A stretch of 27,294 bases of DNA from positions 1-27,294 of the forward strand of contig DAVY01000012.1 of assembly GCA_002505775.1 (NCBI GenBank). Direction: 5' to 3'. Shown here in pieces: positions 7,815 through 15,839 of the stretch; within the stretch, counting starts at the first letter, position 1, and each line of letters begins with the position of its first letter. A program made the position numbers and the translations under genes. The notes below the pieces were generated by a model. It searched no databases and had not been told where the DNA came from. It saw nothing but the letters and a program-made list of their open reading frames with translations. This DNA comes from Euryarchaeota archaeon UBA130. GTDB taxonomy: Archaea > Thermoplasmatota > Poseidoniia > Poseidoniales > Thalassarchaeaceae.

Positions 7815-9575
7815 ATGTCCGAAGTCAGACACCCATTGTCCAGGCTTCTTTCGAAACTCGAAGACCATAGGTCAACAGTCATCCTAGCCTCCATCTGCTC
7901 TGTATTGAACAAGGTATGGGACCTAGCCCCGCCAGTCCTAATTGGAATGGCAATAGATGTCGTATCATCCAGAGAGAACTCTTTCCTGGCAGAGCTGGGA
8001 TATCCTGATGTCTATCAGCAACTGTATATCCTGACGGGATTCACAGTGTTAATTTGGGTGTTGGAATCAATCTTCCAATACCTATACGCGGTGCTTTGGA
8101 GGAACCTGGCCCAAACAGCTCAGCACGAACTGAGGATGTCTGCATACACCCATATCCAAGATTTAGAGATGCAATGGTTCTCGCAGCAGTCTACTGGCAG
8201 TTTAATGGCGATCATGAATGATGATGTTAACCAGCTAGAGAGGTTTCTGGACCAAGGGGCTACAGACCTTCTACAAGTTGCTACGACCATTATTGTGGTA
8301 GGGGGGATCATGTTCTCGGTCGCTCCTGAGGTGGCTTTGTGGGCAATAGTCCCAATACCTGTAATTGTTGCAGGCTCGTTCATCTATCAGAGGAGAATCG
8401 GCGTTAGGTATTCCAAAGTGAGGTCCCAAGTAGCAGATTTGAATGCTCTCTTGAATAACAATCTACAAGGCATTACCACGATTAAATCATTCACTGCCGA
8501 GGAAAGGGAAGCTAAGAGGGTAAGTGATGCTTCTGAGTCGTATAAGGAGGCAAATAGAGAGGCAATCAGGCTTTCTGCATCATTCGTCCCAATCATCAGG
8601 ATGGCAATCCTATTCGCATTCTCTGCTAACATGCTCGTTGGGGGCTGGATGGCACTTGAGGGCACTATCAGTCTCGGCGCGTATTCAGTAATCGTATTTA
8701 TAACTCAAAGACTTCTATGGCCATTAACAAGACTTGGCGAGACATTCGATTTGTATCAGAGAGCGATGGCTTCAACGACCAGAGTACTCGATCTCCTTGA
8801 CACCGAAGTAGGGATAATCGAAGGAGATTTGGAGATGGATCGAGTCGTTGGCGAGATATCATTCAACAAATTGGTATTCTCCTATCCAGAAAGAGAGAGG
8901 GTACTGGATGGCTTGGAATTGGTTATTCCCGCTGGGCAGACGATGGGACTAGTAGGCTCTACAGGATCCGGAAAAACCACACTTGTCAGGCTCCTCATGA
9001 GATTCCATGATCCAGATTCAGGCAGGATACTGCTGGATGGCAAACATCTCACTGACCTCAAGCTCGATTCCCTCAGGGGCTCCATCTCACTAGTAAGTCA
9101 GAACACTACGTTGTTTCCGGGCTCCGTTCTTGATAACATCAGATATGGCAAGCCAGACGCATCTGTTGAATCTGCAAGAGAGGCGGCCAATATAGCTGAA
9201 GCCACTGAATTCATCGATATTCTCCCAAACGGCTGGCATACTGAGATAGGAGAGGGGGGACATCGTCTATCTGGAGGCCAAAGACAGAGAATAGCCATAG
9301 CCAGAGCAGTTCTGAAGGATGCTCCAATACTAATTCTCGATGAAGCAACAAGCAACGTGGATAATGAGACTGAAGCCGCTTTGAAGAGATCCATAGGGAG
9401 AATATCAAGGGGAAGGACAACGCTGATAATCGCACATAGACTTTCCACTGTCAGAAATGCAGACATCATTGCAGTCTTGGACAAGGGAAGAATCTCAGAG
9501 ATAGGTACTCATGAGTCATTATTGGAAAAAGACGGAATATACTCTAAACTATGGTCAGTCCAGACTGGCGAGTGA
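7815..9575 (+). CDS. ABC exporter half-transporter (MsbA/multidrug type)
   Basis: 586 residues in the standard fused order: an N-terminal six-helix type IV exporter domain (about residues 1-320) and a C-terminal ATPase. The ATPase is complete: Walker A GSTGSGKTT at 381-389, Q-loop in SLVSQNTTLFPGS, signature LSGGQ at 485-489, Walker B ILILDEA at 505-511 and switch histidine H541. It should work as a homodimer, exporting a lipid, drug or peptide; the substrate cannot be read from the sequence. I prefer the ATG at 7815, which has GAGGGTT just before it and matches normal family length. An earlier in-frame ATG at 7716 would overlap the lipoprotein gene and add 33 residues unlike the family. It is probably co-transcribed with the lipoprotein upstream. 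Confidence 0.92.
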   Translation: MSEVRHPLSRLLSKLEDHRSTVILASICSVLNKVWDLAPPVLIGMAIDVVSSRENSFLAELGYPDVYQQLYILTGFTVLIWVLESIFQYLYAVLWRNLAQTAQHELRMSAYTHIQDLEMQWFSQQSTGSLMAIMNDDVNQLERFLDQGATDLLQVATTIIVVGGIMFSVAPEVALWAIVPIPVIVAGSFIYQRRIGVRYSKVRSQVADLNALLNNNLQGITTIKSFTAEEREAKRVSDASESYKEANREAIRLSASFVPIIRMAILFAFSANMLVGGWMALEGTISLGAYSVIVFITQRLLWPLTRLGETFDLYQRAMASTTRVLDLLDTEVGIIEGDLEMDRVVGEISFNKLVFSYPERERVLDGLELVIPAGQTMGLVGSTGSGKTTLVRLLMRFHDPDSGRILLDGKHLTDLKLDSLRGSISLVSQNTTLFPGSVLDNIRYGKPDASVESAREAANIAEATEFIDILPNGWHTEIGEGGHRLSGGQRQRIAIARAVLKDAPILILDEATSNVDNETEAALKRSIGRISRGRTTLIIAHRLSTVRNADIIAVLDKGRISEIGTHESLLEKDGIYSKLWSVQTGE

Positions 9576-9622
9576 AACTTAAGCACCTGAGCAGTCATTA
9601 AATCACCCCTCCTCCCAAATCC

Positions 9623-10027
9623 ATGGAAGATGACATTGTGTTCCCACCTAGCTTTCCAGGTTTTGGACGCATGGTCGGGCTTAAACCGGTATCTATTGGC
9701 GATGGGAAATGTACAGTTGAAGTTACGGTTTTACAATCACACCTGAATGCAGGCAGTGTTGCTCATGGTGGCCTGCATGCTACTCTCTTAGATACTGCCC
9801 TTGGAGGTGCCCTATTGTCACTGGTAACCCCTGAGGAATGGTGCGCAACCGCGGAGATTGTTGTTTCCTACATAAGGCCCTCAAAAGAGGGAACGACTCT
9901 TATTGCCAATGGAAGGGTGGTCAAGAGAGGTAAGAGTATCGCACACATGGAGGGGGAAATCACTGATTCGAACGGACTCCTGATTGCCACAGCAAAGGGC
10001 ACATGGGCAATCTGGAAAGTGGACTGA
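9623..10027 (+). CDS. Hotdog-fold acyl-CoA thioesterase (PaaI family)
   Basis: 134 residues, the usual length for a single hotdog domain. The signature SHLNAGSVAHGGLHATLLDTALGGAL (39-64) contains the HGG turn (48-50) and the acidic residue D57 on the long helix expected at the active site. The family hydrolyses acyl- or aryl-CoA thioesters as a tetramer in the cytoplasm; the chain specificity is unknown. A TTAAAT box at 9598-9603 lies about 22 bases before the ATG. No good ribosome-binding site is seen, so a leaderless or near-leaderless message is possible. A thiolase gene lies 3 kb downstream, which fits an acyl-CoA theme but does not prove a shared pathway. Confidence 0.88.
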   Translation: MEDDIVFPPSFPGFGRMVGLKPVSIGDGKCTVEVTVLQSHLNAGSVAHGGLHATLLDTALGGALLSLVTPEEWCATAEIVVSYIRPSKEGTTLIANGRVVKRGKSIAHMEGEITDSNGLLIATAKGTWAIWKVD

Positions 10028-10088
10028 AAATCAAAAATGACTAATCTGCCGGGAACACCTTGATGAGCCACTGCCCCCTCCTGAAAGC

Positions 10089-10436
10089 ATGGCAAGGGTC
10101 GACTCGCTTCTTTGGTTTATGCTAGGTGTTGCACAGCTACTCATTGGATCTCAGGTAGGATCATCTGGCGTATTTCTTGAGTTATTGAGCATCTTGCTTA
10201 ATGTTTCAGGGGGTAGCTCCTTGATGCTGGGACTTTATTTCCTGATATTCCTCGCTAGGCATGAAAAGGAATTTTCCGAGGCATATTCAAAGATGGAAAA
10301 GACCGAATTTGTCAGGGACGGGACCGGTAGAATAATCGATGTGGCAGACAAAACTCCAAGGGCAGTAAAGGCAATATGGTACTCAATCCCAGCTTTCATG
10401 ACATTTCTAGGTCTTTTAGCATGGCTCATAGGCTGA
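10089..10436 (+). CDS. Hypothetical small membrane protein
   Basis: 115 residues; not recognised. Three hydrophobic segments are seen (about 6-22, 40-56 and 94-114), with a charged cytoplasmic-type loop at 57-92 that includes EKEFSEAYSKMEKTEF. It ends only four bases before the next small membrane protein gene, so the two are likely one message and perhaps one complex. The thioesterase gene lies 61 bases upstream on the same strand. No functional motif is visible. Confidence 0.72.
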   Translation: MARVDSLLWFMLGVAQLLIGSQVGSSGVFLELLSILLNVSGGSSLMLGLYFLIFLARHEKEFSEAYSKMEKTEFVRDGTGRIIDVADKTPRAVKAIWYSIPAFMTFLGLLAWLIG

Positions 10437-10440
10437 GATT

Positions 10441-10710
10441 ATGACTGACAAGAATTCGGGCTTTGAGGATCTGATTGATCGAATGATAGAAAATCCTGCC
10501 TATGATCAGATGGGGGGGTATCAGATTTTCCTCAGAAGATTCGCGATTCCTGTGATTATGATTCTAATCGCCCTTTTCATTTACACTTCACTAGACGAGT
10601 ATGTTAGTAGTAGCTGGAACCTAGTAATTACATCGGTAATCACTGGCTCCTCACTAGGGCCAATCCTCGCCGCAGAGAGGTACCTTGCAATGAGAAACAG
10701 CAAGAAGTGA
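10441..10710 (+). CDS. Hypothetical small membrane protein
   Basis: 89 residues; not recognised. A charged N-terminal segment of about 27 residues precedes two hydrophobic segments (about 30-48 and 55-76), and the protein ends in basic residues (RNSKK), consistent with a cytoplasmic C-terminus. The start is four bases after the stop of the preceding membrane protein gene, indicating translational linkage. The ORF is open over its full length with codon use like its neighbours, but there is no known motif to support a function. Confidence 0.68.
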   Translation: MTDKNSGFEDLIDRMIENPAYDQMGGYQIFLRRFAIPVIMILIALFIYTSLDEYVSSSWNLVITSVITGSSLGPILAAERYLAMRNSKK

Positions 10711-10756
10711 GTAAATCGACCGAGAAGAATAAGGCCCAGTTTTTCCCAGTAGTTTC

Positions 10757-10894
10757 ATGGATCATGATCACTGCAAGTCAATGACCTGTGTCTGCGGGTA
10801 CAGGGGGGACGCTGTCCCGAGGAGACAGCACATGGAATGCCCTAATTGCCTCAGAGTGGTCGAGGCGTGTTGCGAAGGGGTCCCTAACTACTGA
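10757..10894 (+). CDS. Cys-rich mini-protein, probable zinc ribbon
   Basis: A 45-codon open frame, short enough to be missed by length cut-offs, starting at ATG 10757 and ending at TGA 10892-10894. It encodes seven cysteines, at residues 6, 11, 13, 28, 31, 38 and 39, and histidines at 3, 5 and 25. The arrangement C-x-C ... C-x-x-C, with the motif MECPNCLRVVEACC, resembles a small zinc ribbon. It fills most of an otherwise gene-free stretch of about 200 bases between two same-strand genes. A weak GAATAAG box at 10727-10733 is about 27 bases before the ATG. Function is unknown; metal binding, possibly with a nucleic-acid or protein partner, is inferred from the cysteine spacing. Confidence 0.62.
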   Translation: MDHDHCKSMTCVCGYRGDAVPRRQHMECPNCLRVVEACCEGVPNY

Positions 10895-10946
10895 ATAGAG
10901 TGAAATTAGCCGAATGTGTCAAATGCCGTGGCCCCTAGGAAAGGTC

Positions 10947-11546
10947 ATGGTGGATATCAATGATTTCAACCTGTTCGACCTTGTCGGGCTTGGCGACGCA
11001 ACTGGTTTAGAATGGATTTTCGGAATTTCTGCTCTGTTGGGCGGAATCCTCTTCCTGCTTTGGTTCATACTAATGCTAGTCGGGGGAGTTGCTGAAGGAG
11101 TATTCGAAGGGCTATTTGGAATAGAGATAGATGTCATGAGCTCAGATGCTTCATTCAAGGCACTAACATTCCAAGGAGTAATGGCGTTCATGATGTTCTT
11201 CGGTCTTGCGGGCCTGTGGGTCCTGAAATCAGATGGAACCGATCCAGTAGCTGTCGCTGCAGGCGGAATTGCAGGCACAGCATCCATGTATGGGACAGCA
11301 AAACTGTTTGAGTTGTTTATCGCCATGCAATCATCTGGAAACGTGGAGATACAAGACACAGTGGGCTCCAAGGGGCAAGTTTACCTTGTCATCCCTCATG
11401 AGGGAGTGGGGCAAGTTCAGATAGAGACTAACGGCTCATTGAGTACATACAATGCAAGGTCAGAGGACCAACAAGAGATTGGGACGGGGAGACTGATAGA
11501 GGTAGTTGGAACAATGGGCGAAGTCCTGCTGGTCAAGAGAATATGA
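10947..11546 (+). CDS. NfeD-like membrane protein with C-terminal OB-fold
   Basis: 199 residues from the ATG at 10947. Three membrane segments (around residues 24-49, 73-93 and 101-127) are followed by a soluble beta-rich domain (about 132-199: SKGQVYLVIP..., GTGRLIEVVGTMGEVLLVKRI) that looks like the OB-fold of the NfeD/YuaF/OB-membrane family. Such proteins are typically encoded beside flotillins, and a flotillin gene follows here after 85 bases, which supports the call. I chose the start at 10947 because GGAAAGG precedes it; an in-frame ATG at 10914 would add 11 residues and lacks a ribosome-binding site. It probably works with the flotillin in the membrane. Confidence 0.75.
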   Translation: MVDINDFNLFDLVGLGDATGLEWIFGISALLGGILFLLWFILMLVGGVAEGVFEGLFGIEIDVMSSDASFKALTFQGVMAFMMFFGLAGLWVLKSDGTDPVAVAAGGIAGTASMYGTAKLFELFIAMQSSGNVEIQDTVGSKGQVYLVIPHEGVGQVQIETNGSLSTYNARSEDQQEIGTGRLIEVVGTMGEVLLVKRI

Positions 11547-11595
11547 TCCTCCTCCAGAGTATCGTAAAACTAACATTTCGGGAAAGACTTCATGA

Positions 11596-11620
11596 CCTGT
11601 ACCTTCGTCTTGGGTACAGG
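11596..11620 (+). promoter_or_regulatory. Hairpin over the flotillin ribosome-binding site
   Basis: An eight-base perfect inverted repeat, CCTGTACC (11596-11603) and GGTACAGG (11613-11620), closes a nine-base loop just before the flotillin start at 11632. The likely Shine-Dalgarno GGAG (11619-11622) is half inside the 3' arm. The folded form would hide it, so translation of flotillin may be tuned by folding, by a bound protein or by ribosomes coming from the NfeD-like gene. The repeat could equally be a DNA operator. Confidence 0.5.
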
Positions 11621-11631
11621 AGTGGAACGTA

Positions 11632-13077
11632 ATGATAATGGCAGCGCTCAGACAATCAGAAGGAGCAGACGGTGGAACGATAGGTACAATAATGATTTTC
11701 GCGATCATTTTAGTGCTTGTTGCAGCAGTGATATTTTTCTCACAGAGGTACAAAAGGTGCCCTCCAGATCAAGTAATGGTCATCTATGGTAGGACTGCAA
11801 AAGCTGCTGATGGAAGGGCCAAACCCTCCAGGGTAGTACACGGTGGAGCAGCTCTAGTTTGGCCACTAATTCAGGACTATGCCTACATTTCCCTCAAACC
11901 AATGCCTATCAATATCGACTTGAAGGGTGCGCTTTCACTACAGAATATCAGAATAAATGTCCCTAGTACATTCACGGTCGGTGTAAGTAAGGAGCCCTCA
12001 ATTATGGCCAATGCGGCTGAGAGGCTACTTGGATTCAAGATACCAGAGATAGAAAAACTCGCAGAAGAAATCATTCTTGGTCAATTGCGTCTCACTGTCG
12101 CATCGTTGACAATCGAACAAATTAACCAGGACCGTGATGCTTTCCTATCTCTAATCACCCAGAACGTAGACCAAGAGCTTAGGAAATTCGGACTCACTCA
12201 GCTCAACGTGAATATTGTGGATATTACAGACGAATCCGACTATATCGAGAGCATCGGAAAGAAGGCAGCGGCTACAGCAGTTGAAAATGCAAGGGTCGAT
12301 GTAGCCAACGCAGAGAGGGATGGGGCAATCGGTGCCGCCATCGCTAGTAAGGAAAGGGAAATCACCGTTGCAGAGAATAGGGCGGCGGCTGAAAAAGGAA
12401 GGAAGGCGGCTGAAGCGGATCAGCGTGTTTTCGTGGAACAGCAAGAGGCAATGGCAATTTCTGGGGAGAATGCTGCTCAAGCAGAAATAGCCCGTGCTAA
12501 TGCGGATCTAGCCGAAGCCGAAGCTTCAGCTAAACAGAGAGCTGATATTGCGAGGGCGCAAGCAGAAGCGGAAATTCAGAAGGCTTTCTACTCTGAGGAG
12601 GAAGAGAGGCTAAAGGCCAGTGAGATTGTTCAGGTAACTATCCAAAAGCAACAGATAGAGATAGCCGCGGAAGCTGAGGCTGAGAGACAAAGAAGAGTGG
12701 CCAGAGGAGAGGCCGATGCAATTCTGGCCAAGTATGAGGCAGAAGCAGAGGGAATCCAGAAGGTCTTGGATGCAAAGGCCCAGGGTTACAGCAATCTGGT
12801 GAGTAGTGCCTCAGGTGATCCTAAAGCCGCTGCAACACTATTGATGGTTGAGAAAATAGAGAACATGGTTGCGGCACAGACCGAGGCCATCAGAAATCTG
12901 AAGATTGACAAAATTACTGTTTGGGACAGTGGCAATAATTCCGAGGGTTCATCTGCCACTAGCAACTTTGTCAGTAGTCTTGTTCAAAGCCTTCCTCCAA
13001 TACACGATGTAGCCAAGATGTCAGGTGTCGAATTACCGGACTATCTAGGTTCAATGACAGATGATGATGAGTCTTGA
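11632..13077 (+). CDS. Flotillin-like SPFH domain protein
   Basis: 481 residues. A single N-terminal membrane segment (about 17-37) is followed by an SPFH/PHB domain (about 41-205; CPPDQVMVIYG, NIRINVPSTFTVGV, KLAEEIILGQLRLTVASLTIEQI). A long Ala/Glu-rich coiled coil follows (about 206-385, with repeated AEAEA and EIxxAEN patterns), then a C-terminal oligomerisation part. This is the domain order of flotillins (YuaG/FloT), which form large membrane-bound assemblies that organise membrane patches. The NfeD-like partner gene lies directly upstream. The ATG at 11632 is followed by another at 11638; the second also has GGAG in reach. The stop overlaps the start region of the thiolase gene. The identity is firm; the cellular role in archaea is not established. 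Confidence 0.93.
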   Translation: MIMAALRQSEGADGGTIGTIMIFAIILVLVAAVIFFSQRYKRCPPDQVMVIYGRTAKAADGRAKPSRVVHGGAALVWPLIQDYAYISLKPMPINIDLKGALSLQNIRINVPSTFTVGVSKEPSIMANAAERLLGFKIPEIEKLAEEIILGQLRLTVASLTIEQINQDRDAFLSLITQNVDQELRKFGLTQLNVNIVDITDESDYIESIGKKAAATAVENARVDVANAERDGAIGAAIASKEREITVAENRAAAEKGRKAAEADQRVFVEQQEAMAISGENAAQAEIARANADLAEAEASAKQRADIARAQAEAEIQKAFYSEEEERLKASEIVQVTIQKQQIEIAAEAEAERQRRVARGEADAILAKYEAEAEGIQKVLDAKAQGYSNLVSSASGDPKAAATLLMVEKIENMVAAQTEAIRNLKIDKITVWDSGNNSEGSSATSNFVSSLVQSLPPIHDVAKMSGVELPDYLGSMTDDDES

Positions 13078-14362
13078 AGAAGCCGATAATAGTCAGACTC
13101 TTGAGGAATATCCTCCTGCGTCAATCATGAAAGATGACGACGTAGTCATTGTTGGTGGCGCAAGAACTCCCTTTTGCGAGTGGCTAGGCGGAAAGAGAGG
13201 AGATGGCGGTAAAGGAGGAAGGCTATCATCCATATCCGCCGAAGAGCTCGGCTCAATTGCCATAAAGGGAGCATTGGAAAAAACCGGTACAGAACCGTCA
13301 GAAGTCGATCACGTAGTCATGGGACACGCTCTTCAGACCTCTCATCAGGCCATTTTTGGTGCTCGTAGGGCAGGATTACTATCTGGAATCCCCCAAGAAG
13401 TGCCTATGCTAACTCTCAACAGACTCTGTGGGAGTGGCGCACAATCAGTAGTCTCCGCAGCCCAAATGATTATGCTGGGAGAAGCTGATACTGTAGTAGC
13501 TGGAGGGATGGAAAATCTCAGTCAGGCCCCTCACGTGTTGAGGGATATGAGAGATACCTACAAGCTCGGAAGGCCACCTAGGATGGGAGATGAGATTCCA
13601 AAGGATATGGAAGATTACCTATTCACTAACCTGAGAGATGATGTCTGTGGGTACTTCATGGCCCAGACCAGTGATGAACTATGCAGAAGGCTCGAAGTAT
13701 CACGAGAAGAGGCAGATAAATTTGCGGCGTTGAGCCACCAGAGAACCGAGGAAAGCATCAGGAATGGAATATGGGATGAGGAGATTGTCGAGGTAGTCAC
13801 AGATGAAGGGATTCTAGGCCCCTCTCACGATGACCACGTCGTATTAGGTACGACCGAAGAATCCCTGTCCGAGCTAAGAACTCATTTCGGCCCAGAATCA
13901 TTAGTTACGGCTGGTAATGCGTCAGGGGTCGTAGATGGGGCGGCAGCTCTCGTAATCAAGTCTGGATCTAGAGCAAAGTCAGATGGGGACTCCCCTCTTT
14001 CGAGAATATTGTCATGGGGGATAGTGGGACTGGATCCAAAAATTATGGCCCATGGGCCCGTTCCAAGTAGCCTTCTGGCGTTGCAGAAAGCTGGTTTGGG
14101 AATAGAGGATATCGATCTCTGGGAGATTAACGAAGCCTTTGCAGGACAGTGCGTTGCCTGCATCAAGGATCTCGGAATTAATCCAGATAGGGTGAATGTG
14201 AATGGGGGCGCAGTAGGTCTCGGACACCCACTCGCCGCTACAGGGACCCGACTCCTTCTCACATTGTCGTTGGAACTTAAGAGAAGAGGCGGAAAGTATG
14301 GAGTTGCTACTGCATGCATAGGTGGAGGGCAGGGCATAGCAGTTGTAATCGAGTCATTATAG
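13061..14362 (+). CDS. Acetyl-CoA acetyltransferase (thiolase)
   Basis: 433 residues from the first ATG. The thiolase catalytic set is complete: acyl-accepting C123 in LNRLCGSGAQSV, NEAF at 357-360, H389 in GGAVGLGHPLAATG and the second cysteine C419 in CIGGGQG. It therefore condenses two acetyl-CoA or cleaves 3-ketoacyl-CoA. The second cysteine and GGGQG loop mark the bacterial-type thiolase, unlike the archaeal SCPx-like thiolase of the mevalonate pathway, which works with a DUF35 partner; none is seen here. A role in fatty-acid or amino-acid carbon breakdown is thus likely. The first ATGs (13061, 13064, 13067) overlap the flotillin stop, implying coupling; ATG 13127, just before the conserved DDDVVIVGGARTPF, is a possible shorter start. 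Confidence 0.93.
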   Translation: MMMSLEEADNSQTLEEYPPASIMKDDDVVIVGGARTPFCEWLGGKRGDGGKGGRLSSISAEELGSIAIKGALEKTGTEPSEVDHVVMGHALQTSHQAIFGARRAGLLSGIPQEVPMLTLNRLCGSGAQSVVSAAQMIMLGEADTVVAGGMENLSQAPHVLRDMRDTYKLGRPPRMGDEIPKDMEDYLFTNLRDDVCGYFMAQTSDELCRRLEVSREEADKFAALSHQRTEESIRNGIWDEEIVEVVTDEGILGPSHDDHVVLGTTEESLSELRTHFGPESLVTAGNASGVVDGAAALVIKSGSRAKSDGDSPLSRILSWGIVGLDPKIMAHGPVPSSLLALQKAGLGIEDIDLWEINEAFAGQCVACIKDLGINPDRVNVNGGAVGLGHPLAATGTRLLLTLSLELKRRGGKYGVATACIGGGQGIAVVIESL

Positions 14363-14387
14363 GCAATTAGATTCAAGAGGTGTGTTG

Positions 14388-14627
14388 ATGAGCTCGACAA
14401 AAAAACGTAGTTTGATCAAGACTCTAACGTGGAGGATAATTGCTACGACTGATACCTTCATCCTGACACTACTTTCTGCTACATGGTTCTCTGAAGACTT
14501 AGGCATTGACTCATCAGAGGTATTTGCATTGGCGGGAACCGTTGCTGGAATGGAGGTTGTTACTAAGATGATATTGTATTATCTTCACGAGAGGGGATGG
14601 AGCTCACTGAAATGGGGTCAAATTTGA
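14388..14627 (+). CDS. DUF2061 family small membrane protein
   Basis: 79 residues from the ATG at 14388. It carries the DUF2061 pattern: KTLTWRIIATTDTF near the N-terminus, a first hydrophobic segment, a second one around AGTVAGMEVVTKMILYY, and the ending YLHERGW...KWG. The function of the family is unknown; members are two-helix inner-membrane proteins found in bacteria and archaea. The start is set by GAGGTG, five bases before the ATG, an excellent match to the anti-Shine-Dalgarno. In-frame GTG and TTG codons at 14382 and 14385 are less likely starts. It follows the thiolase gene by 25 bases and is probably in the same message. Confidence 0.87.
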   Translation: MSSTKKRSLIKTLTWRIIATTDTFILTLLSATWFSEDLGIDSSEVFALAGTVAGMEVVTKMILYYLHERGWSSLKWGQI

Positions 14628-14645
14628 CTAAGCTGAGATTGGGAG

Positions 14646-14651
14646 TTTTTT
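14646..14651 (+). terminator. T-run terminator after DUF2061 gene
   Basis: A run of six T (14646-14651) lies 19 bases after the DUF2061 stop and before the convergent TraB-family gene ends at 14675. Archaeal RNA polymerase commonly terminates at such U-runs without a hairpin. GGGAG at 14641-14645 can pair with CTCCC at 14667-14671, but the loop is long. This is the only clear T-run at an operon end in the window. Confidence 0.5.
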
Positions 14652-14674
14652 GTGACGGAAGCCGAGCTCCCCTT

Positions 14675-15838
14675 TCATCCAACTAGTATTCCAATAATGG
14701 CCCCGCCTGCTATCCAAGCACCAGCCATCGAACCAACATTTCCCATTGCGGTCACCATTAGTACCTTCCCCACCCTATTCTTCCAGAATAATGAGATATC
14801 GTCAAGGGCTAAGAAATCCTTAGTGTCTCCAACCGTGGGGCTATCTATCTTGAACTGTGTATAACCCGCGAACCAACCCGCGGCTAGCGTTGGATTCAGA
14901 GAGGTAATCGGGGACGCCAAAGCCCCAACAAGTGCAGAAAGCGGGTGTCCTCTGGCTAATATGACCCCGATACCAGCAAGGACCGCATTGAGGATGAGCC
15001 ATGTAACTGCCGTCTGCCTGATTTGTGCTATTTCGCCATTGAGGGCCATGTACCCTAATGCACCAAATAGAAACAGAGGAATTGAAGCTAGCAGGATCTT
15101 TGGCCAGATCCTCTTCGGAGGCTCTAAACTGAGCGTTGGAAGCTTTGATGTGAGTTCATTATCGGGCAAATTCAGATTCTCAATTATTCCCTCCAAATGT
15201 CCGGCACCGACTACTGCCAGAACCTTCCCCCTGCCCCTGATTTGTTGAATTCTACCAGCTAAAAACGTGTCCCTTTCATCAATTAGCACCTCACCCGCAT
15301 TAGGGGCGACTGTTCTGGCCTCCTCCATGAGCTTACTCATCATGTCAGAATCTTCCAATACCTCCTCGATGAGAACTTCTTCTTCATTATCATCAAAAAT
15401 TAGGGTGTTTACAACCCTCCATTTTTCCAATATGCCCATCTTGTGCCAAGCCCTCTTTAGGGTAACTACAACGTCTCTATCTATCATTTCATATGGGATT
15501 TGAGACTCTTCTGCGCCCTCGACAGCAGCTAGTAGCTCAGCTCCCGGTTTTTCTCCAGTAGACAGCCCCATTTTTCTCTGTTGGACAGCAAGAGCTGACT
15601 GCAATAGTATCATTGCGGACTTGCCCTCCTTGATGATCTTCAATAAGTCCTCAGAATCAAGCGTCTCAGGCTCTCTAAGGTTAGAAAGTCTAGAATCGCA
15701 TAATTCCACTGCGACTACGTCTGGTCTATACTCTAGGATCTGCGCCTTTACCGTCTCCACCGACTTACTACTGACGTGGGCAGTACCAACGAGCCTGAGA
15801 TTCTCATCAAAATCGACAACATTGTATTCATCGGACAA
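14675..15838 (-). CDS. TraB/PrgY family membrane protein
   Basis: 387 residues. The N-terminal soluble part (about 1-235) has the TraB marks: LVGTAHVS at 16-23, VVAVELCDSR at 41-50, DERD at 187-190 and VVGAGHLEGI at 209-218, which resemble a Tiki/TraB/EreA-type metal-dependent hydrolase fold. The C-terminal part (about 245-386) has four or five membrane segments. Archaeal members are common and of unknown function; the PrgY name comes from enterococcal pheromone inhibition and should not be taken as the role here. The start is TTG at 15838, two bases after the folP stop, with GAGG from the end of folP upstream. The two genes are therefore tightly coupled, folP first. Confidence 0.9.
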   Translation of the reverse strand: MSDEYNVVDFDENLRLVGTAHVSSKSVETVKAQILEYRPDVVAVELCDSRLSNLREPETLDSEDLLKIIKEGKSAMILLQSALAVQQRKMGLSTGEKPGAELLAAVEGAEESQIPYEMIDRDVVVTLKRAWHKMGILEKWRVVNTLIFDDNEEEVLIEEVLEDSDMMSKLMEEARTVAPNAGEVLIDERDTFLAGRIQQIRGRGKVLAVVGAGHLEGIIENLNLPDNELTSKLPTLSLEPPKRIWPKILLASIPLFLFGALGYMALNGEIAQIRQTAVTWLILNAVLAGIGVILARGHPLSALVGALASPITSLNPTLAAGWFAGYTQFKIDSPTVGDTKDFLALDDISLFWKNRVGKVLMVTAMGNVGSMAGAWIAGGAIIGILVG

Positions 15839-15839
15839 A

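Noticed and set aside
11592..11792. Plus-strand open frame over the flotillin start in another frame
   Set aside because: Charged Asn/Arg-rich translation without any motif, overlapping the clear membrane segment of flotillin; the hairpin arms explain its first codons.
13882..14400. 172-codon minus-strand open frame opposite the thiolase
   Set aside because: It lies opposite the catalytic motifs of the thiolase; Pro/Ser/Thr-rich shadow translation.
14675..15838. Reading the TraB-family protein as a pheromone shutdown or conjugation protein
   Set aside because: The name derives from enterococcal plasmids; there are no conjugation genes here and archaeal members are widespread chromosomal genes of unknown role.
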